A program made the translations under genes and the position numbers. The notes beneath the pieces are model-generated. The model was given only the letters and a program-made list of their open reading frames with translations, made no database searches and had not been told where the DNA came from. Of a stretch of 44,624 bases of DNA, positions 18,959 to 27,727 are shown piece after piece. Source of the stretch: Microbacteriaceae bacterium PS02068 (GTDB taxonomy: Bacteria > Actinomycetota > Actinomycetes > Actinomycetales > Microbacteriaceae); assembly GCA_029959325.1 (NCBI GenBank), contig JASCPF010000021.1:1-44624 (forward strand), written 5' to 3'. The first letter of the stretch is position 1, and each line of letters begins with the position of its first letter.

Positions 18959-20379
18959 GCGGGGGCACGGTCGCGGCGGTCGACCTCGGCGCGACCAGCG
19001 GCCGCGTCATCGTCGGTCGCGTCGGGCCCGACACCCTCGAGACCGAGACTGTGGCCCGGTTCCCGAACGACCCCGTGTTCGCCGGCGACGGGCTGCACTG
19101 GGACATCGTGGGCCTGTATGGCGCGGCCCTCGGCGGGCTGCGCACGGCGTTCCGCGCGGCGCCCGAGATCGCGAGCATCGGCATCGACTCGTGGGCGGTC
19201 GACTACGGGCTGCTCCGCGAGGGCCGCCTGCTCGGCGTGCCGTTCCACTACCGCGATGGCCGCACCGCGCGCGGCGTCGCCGCGGTGCACGAGCGGATGC
19301 CGCACGCCGAGCTGTTCGCACGGAACGGCCTGCAGTTCCTGCCGTTCACGACGCTGTACCAGTTCGCGGCCGAGCCCGCCGACGTGCTCGGCTTCGCAGA
19401 CACGGCGCTGCTGATCCCCGACCTGATCGGCTCGTGGCTCACCGGCGTCGCGCGCGCCGAGGTCACGAACGCGTCGACGACCGGGCTGCTGCGCTGGCTC
19501 GATCAGTCGTGGGACGACGCGCTGATCGAGCGCCTCGGCCCGCTGGGCCCGCCCCGTGGCATCCTGCCGCCGCTCATCGCCCCCGGCGAGCGCCTCGGCG
19601 CGCTGCTGCCCGACGTCGCCGCGTCGCTCGGCGGCACCGCCGACGTGGTCGCGGTCGGCTCGCACGACACCGCGTCCGCCGTGGTCGCCGTGCCGATGCA
19701 GGCGGATGCCGCGGCCTACATCTCCTGCGGCACGTGGGGGCTCGTCGGCGTCGAGGTCGAGCGCCCCGTGCTCACCCCCGACGCACTCGCGGCGAACTTC
19801 ACGAACGAGGGCGGCGTCGACGGACGCGTGCGCCTGCTGCACAACGTCATGGGACTGTGGATCCTGAGCGAGACCGTCCGCGGCTGGGAGCGCGAGGGAC
19901 ACGCGCACGACCTGCCGACGCTGCTGGATGCCGCGGCCGAAGTCCCGGCATCCGCGGTGCCCGTCTTCGACGTCGACGACCCGCGGTTCCTCCCACCCGG
20001 CGACATGCCGGCACGAATCGACGCCTGGTGCGCCGAGCACGGCGTCGCCGCTCCCCGGTCGCGCGCCGAGTACGTCCGCTCGATCGTCGAGTCGCTCGCG
20101 CAGGCCTTCGCCGACGCGGCGATGACCGCCGGCCGCCTCGGCGGTGTCGACGTGCGCACGATCCACATCGTCGGCGGCGGCGCGCTCAACACACTCCTCT
20201 GCCAGCGCACGGCCGATCGCGCCGGCGTGCCCGTGCTCGCTGGCCCCGTCGAAGCCACGGCGCTCGGGAACGTCCTCGTGCAGGCGCGGGCGGCGGGGTT
20301 CGTCACGGGGTCACTCGAGGCGCTCCGCGACCTCGTCGCCCGCACGCACGAGCCGCGGGTGTACAGCCCGCGCGCCTGA
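18955..20379 (+). CDS. rhaB: Rhamnulokinase
   Basis: A 474-residue FGGY-family carbohydrate kinase that phosphorylates L-rhamnulose at O1. The N-terminal phosphate loop VAAVDLGATSGRVIVGR, substrate block IGIDSWAVDYGLL, mid-protein VGSHDTASAV and ATP-site HIVGGGALNTLLCQ are all present. The ATG lies inside the rhaD stop, so it is the last gene of the coupled rhamnose operon. No rhamnose transporter is linked in the window. The downstream 233-bp spacer to the convergent merR gene begins with two 73-bp hairpin units, the first overlapping the stop codon. Confidence 0.94.
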   Translation: MSGGTVAAVDLGATSGRVIVGRVGPDTLETETVARFPNDPVFAGDGLHWDIVGLYGAALGGLRTAFRAAPEIASIGIDSWAVDYGLLREGRLLGVPFHYRDGRTARGVAAVHERMPHAELFARNGLQFLPFTTLYQFAAEPADVLGFADTALLIPDLIGSWLTGVARAEVTNASTTGLLRWLDQSWDDALIERLGPLGPPRGILPPLIAPGERLGALLPDVAASLGGTADVVAVGSHDTASAVVAVPMQADAAAYISCGTWGLVGVEVERPVLTPDALAANFTNEGGVDGRVRLLHNVMGLWILSETVRGWEREGHAHDLPTLLDAAAEVPASAVPVFDVDDPRFLPPGDMPARIDAWCAEHGVAAPRSRAEYVRSIVESLAQAFADAAMTAGRLGGVDVRTIHIVGGGALNTLLCQRTADRAGVPVLAGPVEATALGNVLVQARAAGFVTGSLEALRDLVARTHEPRVYSPRA

Positions 20380-20524
20380 CGAAACACCCGTCGCAACGTG
20401 CCGCCTCATTCACCTCGAGGCAACAGCACGCGCCGACGATTTCCCGCCCCCACGAAACACCCGTCGCGACGTGCTGCCTCATCCACCGCGAGGCAACAGC
20501 ACGCGCCGACGATCTCCCCCAGCA
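20379..20524. repeat. Tandem pair of 73-bp hairpin units (array A)
   Basis: Two units start at 20379 and 20452, both opening ACGAAACACCCGTCGC. In unit 2 three stems stack: CGTCG/CGACG, CGTGCTG/CAGCACG and GCCTC/GAGGC around a 9-base loop. Unit 1 keeps the same pairs except one. A pair with the same 73-bp period and the same hairpin plan lies at 32166-32311. The function is unknown. Confidence 0.75.
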
Positions 20525-20562
20525 CCGACCCGCGGAGACGCACCCTGGTCGACGCCTGGGGG
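20516..20562. terminator. Possible terminator between rhaB and merR
   Basis: CCCCCAG (20516-20522) and CTGGGGG (20556-20562) are complementary with a 33-base loop, overlapping the end of the 73-bp array. There is no U-run. The remainder of the spacer up to 20612 shows nothing I recognise. Confidence 0.35.
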
Positions 20563-20612
20563 ATGTCGCGCGGCGCTCAGGAGCTGTCGCCACGCAGCGG
20601 GGAGCGGGGTGG

Positions 20613-21233
20613 TCACCCCGGCGGGAGGCCGTAGCGCTCGCACGTGAGGTGCTCCTGCGCGGCGCGGCGCAGCGCAGCGAAGAGGGCATCGCCGAGGACC
20701 GTGCCGATCACGACGGTCTCGGCGCGTGCGGCGCGATCGGGACGCGTCTCGATCTCGTCGAGATCGGCTTCGGCGGCCTTCAGCGCGGCGGCGGTGTACC
20801 TGTCGACCCAGCCACGAGTGTCTGCCTGACCGACCGCGGCGAACGTCATCAGCACGCGCGCCGCGGCGAGCCGCCCCGGGTTCATCGGGTGCACGTTCCA
20901 CCCCGAGATCGCCTCGTCGACCAATTGGAGGCTCGCCTCGTCGATCGTCGCCGGGTCGAGGTTCTCCGAGACGGTGGACTGCGCCACCTCGAGCGTCTCG
21001 CCGATGGTGATGTCGGCATCGATCGACTCGAGCACGCGACGCGTCGAGGCGATGCTCAGGCCCCCGACATCCACGAGGGACTTGATCAGCCGAAGCCGCC
21101 GCACGTGGCTGTCGTCGTAGCTGGCCTGGGTGGGGCCCACGCGTTCGCCCGCCGGCAGCAGATCCTCGCGCAGGTAGTACTTGATCGTCGCGACCGGGAT
21201 CCCGGTCGTTGCGCTGAGCGCCGCCATCTTCAT
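20613..21233 (-). CDS. MerR-family transcriptional regulator
   Basis: A 206-residue protein with an N-terminal MerR winged helix (MKMAALSATTGIPVATIKYY, then LREDLLPAGERVGPTQASYD and the RLIKSLVDVGGLSI helix). A C-terminal alpha-helical region of about 110 residues resembles the extensions seen in actinobacterial MerR proteins. Cys is almost absent, so it is not a metal sensor of the classic type. It is the last gene of a three-gene minus-strand operon, one base after the DUF2834-like gene, and probably regulates the upstream membrane-protein genes. The inducer is unknown. Confidence 0.85.
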   Translation of the reverse strand: MKMAALSATTGIPVATIKYYLREDLLPAGERVGPTQASYDDSHVRRLRLIKSLVDVGGLSIASTRRVLESIDADITIGETLEVAQSTVSENLDPATIDEASLQLVDEAISGWNVHPMNPGRLAAARVLMTFAAVGQADTRGWVDRYTAAALKAAEADLDEIETRPDRAARAETVVIGTVLGDALFAALRRAAQEHLTCERYGLPPG

Positions 21234-21234
21234 G

Positions 21235-21579
21235 TCAGCGAGTCTCGCTCTCGATCAGAGCGCGGCGGCTCAGGGCCCGCTCCCGCATGAACAGGAAGAA
21301 CGGGAAGGCGAACGCGAACGCGATGACGGCCATGAGCACAATGTAGAGCCACAGCCGCCGCATGCCGAGTCGCCTTCCCTCGGCGACGATGAAGGTCGCG
21401 GCGACGACACAGGCGATCAGGATGTCGACGGTCAGCGAGCTCACCGAGGGGCCGCTGCCGACCCAGTCGCCGATGAAGTTGCGCTGCTGCACGATGGAGA
21501 CGATGTTCCACGTCCAGGTGCCCACGAACCCGAGAATGCTCGCGATCAGATAGAAGACGGCGAGGGGCGTGAGCTTCAT
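21235..21579 (-). CDS. Small membrane protein, DUF2834-like
   Basis: A 114-residue protein with three hydrophobic segments (LAVFYLIASILGFVGTWTW, residues about 5-23; VDILIACVVAATFIVA, about 51-66; LWLYIVLMAVIAFAFAFPFF, about 77-96). The start MKLTPLAVFYLIASILGF and the segment GSGPSVSSLTVDI resemble DUF2834 proteins, whose role is unknown. The ATG overlaps the stop of the upstream membrane-protein gene (ATGA), and merR follows one base later. Confidence 0.78.
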   Translation of the reverse strand: MKLTPLAVFYLIASILGFVGTWTWNIVSIVQQRNFIGDWVGSGPSVSSLTVDILIACVVAATFIVAEGRRLGMRRLWLYIVLMAVIAFAFAFPFFLFMRERALSRRALIESETR

Positions 21580-22574
21580 GCGGACAATCCTGCCTGTGTC
21601 GACACGGACTCTGGGCCAATCGCATCGCGCGCCGCCCTCCCGAGAATCACCGCGACGGCGACGAGAGACGCTCCGGCCAGCGAGGCGGCCAGGCTGAACA
21701 CCAGCGGGCTCGGCTGCACGATGGACTCGCCCACGAGAGCCTGCGCCGTCAGGAGGGCCAGCGTGCCGAGATAGGCCGCGATCACGACCCACACGATCTG
21801 CCGCCTCACGGCGGCGGGGCGAAGGACCCTCCATCGACGCGCCACGAGCTCGAGAGCGATCGCGGCGAGCGGGATGACCTGCAATGCATGCATGCCGACG
21901 AAGTGCGGGATGCGAAGATCGCCACCGACCGTGCTCCAGCCGAGAATCGGCAGCCCCGGGCCGCCGTCGGCGAGTCCGACGGTGTGGGCTCCCGCGATCC
22001 CCTGGAAGTCGGAGATCTGGGCGGCCGTGGGGGATGTCATCAAGAAGGCCAGTGCCATTCCGATGAGGGCGATCACGAAACCCGCGCGAATGGCGAGCGC
22101 CCGCGCGGCGTCGCCGAGATCGGTGCGCCACAGGAGCAGCACGATCGGCAGGGCCGCCGCCCACACGATCACGATGGACACGGCCATGAGTCCCCAGATC
22201 GCCGAATGCAGGGGGCTCGCGACGTTGAAGTGACTCGTCGTTCCCGCGATCACGGCACCGACGATCACGACGATCTCGATCGAGAGGAAGATCGCGGCGA
22301 TCGTGCCGGCCCACCACGCAGTGCGGCGCCACCGGGGCAGCAATCCGATCAGCCAGGCGAGGGTGACGCAGTAGATGCCGATCGAGAGGGCGAACTTCAG
22401 GGGCTTGGCCCAGATCGGCGCACCCAGGAGCACTCGAGGGTCGATGACGACGCCGACGGCGCTCACCACAGCGAGCACCGCCATCGCGGCGGCAAGCCAC
22501 AGCAACGGGCGGTGCCACACGATGGCAGCGGCGCGGGTGCCTGCGGCGGCAGGAGGAGAGGTGACTTGCGACAT
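21576..22574 (-). CDS. Polytopic membrane protein of unknown function
   Basis: About 332 residues with roughly eight to nine hydrophobic segments, for example LLWLAAAMAVLAVVSAVGVV, IAAIFLSIEIVVIVGAVIAG and VIPLAAIALELVARRW. PIWAKPLKFALSIGIY and GDLRIPHFVGMHALQVIP contain conserved-looking His and Lys residues within or near membrane segments. I do not recognise a named family. GAGGG about 8 bases before ATG 22574 supports that start over ATG 22625. It leads the operon with the DUF2834-like protein and the MerR regulator. Confidence 0.8.
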   Translation of the reverse strand: MSQVTSPPAAAGTRAAAIVWHRPLLWLAAAMAVLAVVSAVGVVIDPRVLLGAPIWAKPLKFALSIGIYCVTLAWLIGLLPRWRRTAWWAGTIAAIFLSIEIVVIVGAVIAGTTSHFNVASPLHSAIWGLMAVSIVIVWAAALPIVLLLWRTDLGDAARALAIRAGFVIALIGMALAFLMTSPTAAQISDFQGIAGAHTVGLADGGPGLPILGWSTVGGDLRIPHFVGMHALQVIPLAAIALELVARRWRVLRPAAVRRQIVWVVIAAYLGTLALLTAQALVGESIVQPSPLVFSLAASLAGASLVAVAVILGRAARDAIGPESVSTQAGLSA

Positions 22575-22625
22575 GCGGTTTCCCTCGACGTTCTGTAGAT
22601 GATGAAACACGGCTTGGTTAGTCAT

Positions 22626-22638
22626 ACTATCCGATAGT
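22626..22638. promoter_or_regulatory. Palindrome upstream of the membrane-protein/merR operon
   Basis: ACTATC-C-GATAGT is a perfect palindrome in an AT-rich stretch 52 bp before the first gene of the operon, on the far side from accD. It is a candidate MerR site. I could not assign a confident -35/-10 pair around it. A further imperfect palindrome, GTTAACGATTCGTAAC (22729-22744), lies just upstream of accD. Confidence 0.45.
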
Positions 22639-22759
22639 GAGCTTATCGAATAGCTGAACTATCCATCATCATCGCGCTGGCGATCGCACGGGTGGACGAG
22701 TGGGGCCACGCGCGATAGTCTCACTTCAGTTAACGATTCGTAACCGAATTGAGGATGCC

Positions 22760-24412
22760 GTGTCGACGTCGACCGCCACCGGGTACACCGCTCTCATCGA
22801 TGAGCTGCACGAACGGCGCGCCCGCGCAGCGCAAGGCGGGCCCGAGGCATCCCGCCGTCGTCACGTCGAGCGCGGCAAGCTGCTCGCTCGCGACCGCATC
22901 GATGCCCTGCTCGATCGCGGATCGCCCTTCCTCGAACTCGCGCCCCTCGCCGGCTGCGACCTCGGCGACGACTGGCCGGCCGCGGGGGTCGTCGCGGGCA
23001 TCGGGCTCGTGCACGGGCGGCACGTGATGGTCGTCGCGAACGACGCGACCGTCAAGGGCGGCACGTACCATCCGCTCACGGTCAAGAAGCATCTGCGCGC
23101 GCAGGAGATCGCCGCCGAGAACCGGCTGCCGTGCGTGTACCTCGTCGACTCGGGCGGCGCGTTCCTGCCGATGCAGGACGAGGTCTTCCCCGACAAAGAG
23201 CACTTCGGGCGCATCTTCTACAACCAGGCGCGCATGTCGCGGGATGGCATCGCGCAGGTCGCCGCCGTCATGGGGTCATCGACCGCCGGCGGGGCGTATG
23301 TGCCCGCGATGAGCGACGAGACCGTGATCGTGCGGAATCAGGGCACGATCTTCCTCGGCGGGCCGCCGCTCGTGAAGGCGGCGACGGGCGAGGTCGTCAG
23401 CGCGGAAGAGCTCGGCGGCGGCGACACGCACACGCGCATCTCGGGCGTCGCCGACCACCTCGCCGACGACGACGCGCACGCGCTGCGCATCGTGCGCGAC
23501 ATCGTCGCGACGCTGCCCCCGCCGTCGCCGCTGCCCGAACCCGCCGCCGCGGTCACCGCACCGACGCACGACCCCGCCACCCTCACTGACGTCGTGCCGG
23601 TCGAACTCAACACCCCCTACGACGCCCGCGAGATCATCACGCGCCTCGTCGACGGCGGCTCGTTCACCGAGTTCAAGCCCACCTACGGCGAGACCCTCGT
23701 CACGGGCTTCGCCCGCATTCACGGACACCGCGTCGGCATCCTCGCCAACAACGGCGTGCTGTTCGGCGAGTCTGCCCTCAAGGGCGCGCACTTCATCCAG
23801 CTGTGCGACCAGCGCGGCATCGCGCTGGTGTTCCTGCAGAACATCACGGGCTTCATGGTCGGCCGCGAGTACGAGCACGGCGGCATCGCGAAGCACGGCG
23901 CCAAGATGGTGAACGCCGTCGCCTGCGCGAGCGTGCCGAAGCTCACCGTCGTGGTCGGCGGATCGTTCGGCGCCGGCACCTATTCGATGTGCGGGCGCGC
24001 CTACTCGCCGCGCTTCCTGTGGCTGTGGCCCGGCGCGCGCGTGTCGGTCATGGGCGGGCCGCAGGCGGCATCTGTCCTCTCCACCGTGCGGGCAGAGCAG
24101 TTGGATGCCGCGGGCACTCCCTGGTCAGACGGCGAGCGCGCCGCCTTCGAGCAGCCCATCCGCGAGCAGTATGAGCGCCAGGGCAGCCCGTACTACTCGA
24201 CCTCGCGCCTGTGGGACGACGGCATCATCGAGCCGGGTGAGACCCGCGACGTGCTGGGCCTCGCGCTCGACGTGGTGCTGCGCGGCCCCTCGACAGGCTC
24301 GGGGACCGGGGCAGGCTCGGGGACCGGGGCAGGCTCGGGGACCGGGGCAGGCTCGGGGACCGGGGCGGGCTCGGGGACCGGGGCGCCGGCCTACGGCGTC
24401 TTCCGGATGTGA
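22760..24412 (+). CDS. Acyl-CoA carboxylase beta (carboxyltransferase) subunit, methylcrotonyl-CoA type
   Basis: A 550-residue carboxyltransferase with two crotonase-like halves (about 30-270 and 290-510). [51 protein letters not shown] and [16 protein letters not shown] match the methylcrotonyl-CoA carboxylase beta subunit closely, pointing to leucine degradation; a related branched acyl-CoA substrate is possible. GAGGA four bases before GTG 22760 sets the start. An insert of about 33 residues, mostly (GSGTGA)x5, interrupts the protein just before its conserved ending YGVFRM. The stop overlaps the alpha-subunit start (TGATG). Confidence 0.9.
   Translation: MSTSTATGYTALIDELHERRARAAQGGPEASRRRHVERGKLLARDRIDALLDRGSPFLELAPLAGCDLGDDWPAAGVVAGIGLVHGRHVMVVANDATVKGGTYHPLTVKKHLRAQEIAAENRLPCVYLVDSGGAFLPMQDEVFPDKEHFGRIFYNQARMSRDGIAQVAAVMGSSTAGGAYVPAMSDETVIVRNQGTIFLGGPPLVKAATGEVVSAEELGGGDTHTRISGVADHLADDDAHALRIVRDIVATLPPPSPLPEPAAAVTAPTHDPATLTDVVPVELNTPYDAREIITRLVDGGSFTEFKPTYGETLVTGFARIHGHRVGILANNGVLFGESALKGAHFIQLCDQRGIALVFLQNITGFMVGREYEHGGIAKHGAKMVNAVACASVPKLTVVVGGSFGAGTYSMCGRAYSPRFLWLWPGARVSVMGGPQAASVLSTVRAEQLDAAGTPWSDGERAAFEQPIREQYERQGSPYYSTSRLWDDGIIEPGETRDVLGLALDVVLRGPSTGSGTGAGSGTGAGSGTGAGSGTGAGSGTGAPAYGVFRM
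24288..24385. repeat. Dispersed repeat plus 18-bp tandem array in accD
   Basis: CCTCGACAGGCTCGGGGACC, a variant of the dispersed repeat, runs into five exact or near-exact 18-bp units GGCTCGGGGACCGGGGCA (24296-24385); the last base of units 4 and 5 is G. In frame they encode (GSGTGA)x5. Confidence 0.85.
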
Positions 24413-26517
24413 TGGCCATGCCCCTCTTTGAGACAGTCCTCATCGCGAATCGCGGCGAGATCGCGGTGCGCATCATTCGCACGCTGCGGCGCCTCGGCAT
24501 CCACTCGGTCGCCGTCTACAGCGACGCCGACGCCGATGCCCTGCACGTCACGCTGGCCGACGAAGCCGTCCGGCTCGGGCCCGCGCCGGCTGCCGAGAGC
24601 TACCTCTCGATCGACCGGGTGCTGGATGCCGCGCGGCGCACGGGCGCGCAGGCGATCCACCCGGGGTTCGGGTTCCTCGCCGAGAACGCCGCGTTCGCGC
24701 GGGCGTGCGCCGAGGCCGGCATCGTCTTCGTCGGACCGTCTCCCGAGGCGATCGAGATGATGGGCGACAAGATCGCGGCCCGCGCCGCGGTCGAGGCGCG
24801 GGGCGTCGCGACGGTGCCCGGGCTCGCGCGTCCGGGGCTCGGCGACGCCGAGCTGATCACCGGCGCCGCGACTGTCGGGTTCCCGGTTCTGATCAAGCCG
24901 TCGGCCGGTGGCGGCGGCAAGGGCATGCACGTCGTGACGGTTGCCACGGAGCTGCCCGCCGCCCTCGCCGCGGCGCGGCGCGAGGCATCCGCGTCGTTCG
25001 GCGACGACACGCTCTTCCTCGAGCGCTACGTGTCGGCGCCGCGGCACATCGAGGTGCAGGTGATCGCCGACGCGCACGGCAACGTCGTGCACCTCGGCGA
25101 ACGCGAGTGCTCGCTGCAGCGCCGTCACCAGAAGGTCATCGAAGAGGCGCCCTCTCCCCTGCTCGAGATGCTCGACGACGGCGCTGCCGTGCGCGCCCGC
25201 ATCGGGGAGGCGGCGTGCGAGACCGCGCGCAGTGTCGGCTACGTCGGCGCCGGGACGGTCGAGTTCATCGTCTCGGCAGAGCACCCCGACGAGTTCTTCT
25301 TCATGGAGATGAACACCCGCCTGCAGGTCGAGCATCCCGTCACCGAACAGGTGACGGGCCTCGACCTCGTTGAGCTGCAGCTGCGCATCGCCGCCGGTGA
25401 GTCGCTGCCGTTCGGGCAGGACGACGTGACGCTCACCGGGCACAGCATCGAGGCGCGCGTCTACGCCGAAGATCCCCGCTCCGGGTTCCTCCCGACGGGC
25501 GGCCGCGTGCTGCGGGTCGCGCATCCCTCGGGTGAGGGCATCCGCATCGATTCCGCACTGCGCGACGGGCTGGATGTCGGGGTCGACTACGACCCGATGC
25601 TCGCGAAGATCATCGCGACGGGCGACGACCGGGCCCAGGCGTTGCGGAGGCTCACCGACGCGCTCGGCGACACCGCGATTCTCGGCTTCGAGACGAACCT
25701 GGAGTTCCTGCGACTGCTGCTCGCCCTGCCCGAGGTCGTGTCGGGCGACCTCGACACGGGCCTCATCGCGCGCGCCTTCGACTCCCTGCCGTTCGCCGAG
25801 CCGGGCGCGCGGACGTTCGTCGAGGCGGCGCTGGTGATGGATGCCTCGGAGGCCGGGACCGCTACCGAGACCGGGGCCGGGGCCTCGGTTGCGGTGACCT
25901 CGTATGCGAGCCCGACCGGCGCCCCGGGCGGGCCGTGGTCGCGCCGCGACGGCTGGCGCCTGGGCCCGAGCGCCGCGCGGGTGTATCGGCTGCAGAGCGG
26001 GACGGCGACAGCGGATGTCCGGATCTGGGGCACACTCGACGCCGCTCGGGCCAGCGTCGACGGCGGCCCGGAGTGGGCCGTGTCGGTGCGGGGCGAGGGC
26101 GGCGATGCCCGCGCGGGCGGCGGCGGTCCACGCGGCGGCGCCACCGGGGCATCCTTCGTCACGATCTCGGGGCACGGGCGCTCCGTCGCGCACGCGCGCG
26201 ACGACGGCGACGTCTGGATCGCGGCAGACGGCGTGACGACGCACGTGACCGAGCGCCGCGCGCAATCCCGCGGTGCCGGCGATGTCACGGCATCTCCCGA
26301 GGTCACGTCGCCGCTGCCGGGAACGGTCGTCGTGGCATCCATCGCCGACGGCGACCACGTCGAGGTGGGCGACCCACTGGTCGTCGTCGAGGCGATGAAG
26401 ATGGAGCACACGCTGCGTGCGGCCGTCGCGGGAACCGTGCACCTGCACGTCGCCGTGGGCGACCGGGTCGCACGCGGCGCCGTCGTCGCGACAGTCACGC
26501 CCGACACCGCTCAGTAG
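24412..26517 (+). CDS. Acyl-CoA carboxylase alpha subunit (biotin carboxylase + biotin carrier)
   Basis: About 701 residues. The biotin carboxylase part (about 5-450) shows [19 protein letters not shown]-grasp loop [32 protein letters not shown], and [16 protein letters not shown] linker domain follows, with a divergent Gly/Ala-rich stretch near residues 480-510, and a biotin-carrier domain ends the protein, with EAMKMEH giving biotinylated Lys663. With the adjacent beta subunit it forms an acyl-CoA carboxylase, probably for methylcrotonyl-CoA. The ATG at 24412 overlaps the accD stop; ATG 24418 is an alternative. The stop lies within seven bases of a convergent VapC remnant. Confidence 0.92.
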   Translation: MAMPLFETVLIANRGEIAVRIIRTLRRLGIHSVAVYSDADADALHVTLADEAVRLGPAPAAESYLSIDRVLDAARRTGAQAIHPGFGFLAENAAFARACAEAGIVFVGPSPEAIEMMGDKIAARAAVEARGVATVPGLARPGLGDAELITGAATVGFPVLIKPSAGGGGKGMHVVTVATELPAALAAARREASASFGDDTLFLERYVSAPRHIEVQVIADAHGNVVHLGERECSLQRRHQKVIEEAPSPLLEMLDDGAAVRARIGEAACETARSVGYVGAGTVEFIVSAEHPDEFFFMEMNTRLQVEHPVTEQVTGLDLVELQLRIAAGESLPFGQDDVTLTGHSIEARVYAEDPRSGFLPTGGRVLRVAHPSGEGIRIDSALRDGLDVGVDYDPMLAKIIATGDDRAQALRRLTDALGDTAILGFETNLEFLRLLLALPEVVSGDLDTGLIARAFDSLPFAEPGARTFVEAALVMDASEAGTATETGAGASVAVTSYASPTGAPGGPWSRRDGWRLGPSAARVYRLQSGTATADVRIWGTLDAARASVDGGPEWAVSVRGEGGDARAGGGGPRGGATGASFVTISGHGRSVAHARDDGDVWIAADGVTTHVTERRAQSRGAGDVTASPEVTSPLPGTVVVASIADGDHVEVGDPLVVVEAMKMEHTLRAAVAGTVHLHVAVGDRVARGAVVATVTPDTAQ

Positions 26518-26645
26518 GGCGTCGCGAGCCCGTCGAACATGGGGAAATGCTTCACGTTGCGGGTGAGCAGTGGCGCGCCGACCTCGAGCGCTGTGGCGGC
26601 GATCGCGAGGTCAGCGCCGTCGACGCCTCGGGGCGAGGACGGCCA
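26511..26645 (-). pseudogene. VapC (PIN-domain toxin) C-terminal remnant
   Basis: The frame ends GVDGADLAIAATALEVG, then [21 protein letters not shown], the characteristic end of VapC PIN toxins (acidic D in DGADL, TRN turn, HFPMF ending). Upstream of about 26645 the frame becomes low-complexity and is interrupted by the 67-bp palindrome, so the N-terminal two thirds are missing, and no VapB antitoxin is visible. It is a decayed toxin gene, probably cut when repeats entered the locus. Confidence 0.75.
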
Positions 26646-26676
26646 CTCACGCCCGCGGCATCCGCTCCGCGCTCGC

Positions 26677-26743
26677 TGAACCATCGCAACCGCGCTGAGA
26701 CACAGCGCGACACACTGTGTTTCACCACCACGACGGTGGCTCA
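26677..26743. repeat. 67-bp palindromic element, copy 2
   Basis: Same length as the copy at 14069-14135 and about three quarters identical. The inner stem is TGAGACACAG (26696-26705) / CTGTGTTTCA (26715-26724) with one G-U; the outer arms TGAACCA / TGGCTCA have one mismatch. It is located between accA and the convergent transglutaminase gene. Confidence 0.65.
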
Positions 26744-26745
26744 CC

Positions 26746-26815
26746 GCCGAGCGGACGCCGCCGAGCCTGGCCGAGCGGACGCCGCCACGCCGAGCGGAGG
26801 CCGCCACGCCGAGCG
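26746..26815. repeat. GCCGAGCGGACGCCGCC tandem repeat
   Basis: Three full copies start at 26746, 26770 and 26789 (the third with one change) and a partial one at 26808, spaced 24, 19 and 19 bp. Together with the VapC remnant and the 67-bp palindrome it fills the 309-bp spacer between accA and the transglutaminase gene; no intact gene lies there. Confidence 0.6.
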
Positions 26816-26826
26816 ACCCCCGCGGG

Positions 26827-27669
26827 CTACGCCTCGCGCGTGATCATCACCTGCACGTGCAGCTCGCTCTTGTGCGGGCCGGCGTACACGCCGCGCAGCG
26901 GGGGCACGTCGTTGTAGTCGCGGCCGCGGCCGACGAGCACGTGGCGGTCGCCGATCTCGATGCGGTTGGTGGGGTCGAAGCCCTCCCAATCGCCCGAGAA
27001 CCACTCCACCCACGCGTGCGACTCGCCCTTGACGGGCACCCCGACCTCGGCGTGCGGGCTCGGGTGCAGGTAGCCCGAGACGTACCGCGCGGGGATCCCC
27101 ACCTCGCGCAGCGCCCCGAGCGTGATGTGCGTGATGTCCTGGCACACGCCCTTGCGCTCGGCCCAGGCCTCGGCGCCCGTCGAGTGCACGCCGGTGACCC
27201 CGGGCATGTACTCCATGGCATCGCCGATCGCCGATGCGATGGCGATCGCGGCGCGGCCGGGATCGTCGTGCTGCGCGGCGATCGATCGTGCGATCTCGGC
27301 GACCTCGGCGGGCGGTTCGGTCCGGTCCGACTGGCCAAGCATCTCGACCGTCGAGACCGCGCGGCCCGCTTCGCGGCGCAGGCGATCCCACGTGATCTCG
27401 GTGAACTCGACCGGGCGCGGACGCACCTCGACGAGCGACCGCGCCGTGAGGTCGAGCGCGTGGTGGCCGGCGAGCACGTCGAACGACGCGACCCGCGTGC
27501 CGAAGTAGTCGGTGTAGTAGTTCACGCTCGTCGACGGCTCGATGTCGAACTGCGAGCTCAGCACGAACTGCGCGTCGGTCGAGCCCGGCAGCATGCGCGC
27601 CTCGTTGTACGACGCGCCGACGTCGCCCGGGTAGGTGAAGCCCGTGGCGTGCTCGATCCGCAATCTCAT
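26827..27669 (-). CDS. Bacterial transglutaminase-like cysteine protease/amidase family protein
   Basis: A 280-residue protein: an N-terminal beta-rich domain (MRLRIEHATGFTYPGDV, residues 1-80) typical of this family and a papain-like transglutaminase core with Cys176 (GVCQDITHI), His218 (ESHAWVEW) and Asp232 (FDPTNR) as the triad. No signal peptide, so it is cytosolic. It is the third gene of a conserved trio with an alpha-E protein and a circularly permuted ATP-grasp enzyme; such trios have been proposed to make or cleave peptide/amide modifications, but substrate and product are unknown. ATG 27672 is an adjacent alternative start. No good Shine-Dalgarno; a GC hairpin and a dispersed repeat precede it. 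Confidence 0.88.
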   Translation of the reverse strand: MRLRIEHATGFTYPGDVGASYNEARMLPGSTDAQFVLSSQFDIEPSTSVNYYTDYFGTRVASFDVLAGHHALDLTARSLVEVRPRPVEFTEITWDRLRREAGRAVSTVEMLGQSDRTEPPAEVAEIARSIAAQHDDPGRAAIAIASAIGDAMEYMPGVTGVHSTGAEAWAERKGVCQDITHITLGALREVGIPARYVSGYLHPSPHAEVGVPVKGESHAWVEWFSGDWEGFDPTNRIEIGDRHVLVGRGRDYNDVPPLRGVYAGPHKSELHVQVMITREA

Positions 27670-27678
27670 CATCGCGTC

Positions 27679-27698
27679 CACCGCCGCTCGCGGCGGTG
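27679..27698. promoter_or_regulatory. Stable hairpin just upstream of the transglutaminase start
   Basis: CACCGCCG-CTCG-CGGCGGTG is a perfect 8-bp stem with a 4-base loop, ending about 10 bases before the start codon. It could attenuate read-through or hinder ribosome binding to the third gene of the operon; it may also be part of the neighbouring repeat. Confidence 0.45.
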
Positions 27699-27705
27699 CC
27701 CTACC

Positions 27706-27727
27706 GGTCCCTGAGCCTGTCGAAGGG
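27706..27727. repeat. Dispersed repeat copy between the alpha-E and transglutaminase genes
   Basis: The core CCCTGAGCCTGTCGAAGGG ends immediately before the alpha-E stop codon (27728-27730). It is intergenic, unlike most other copies in this window. Confidence 0.75.

Noticed and set aside
20379..20524. CRISPR array
   Set aside because: Only two units, directly abutting with no variable spacers, and no cas genes.
22729..22744. GTTAACGATTCGTAAC as a firm operator for accD
   Set aside because: The palindrome is imperfect, no promoter pair could be fixed around it, and no matching regulator is adjacent on that side.
24288..24385. Frameshift or separate short gene at the accD 3' end
   Set aside because: The 18-bp units preserve the frame and the conserved end YGVFRM follows, so it is one intact gene with an insert.
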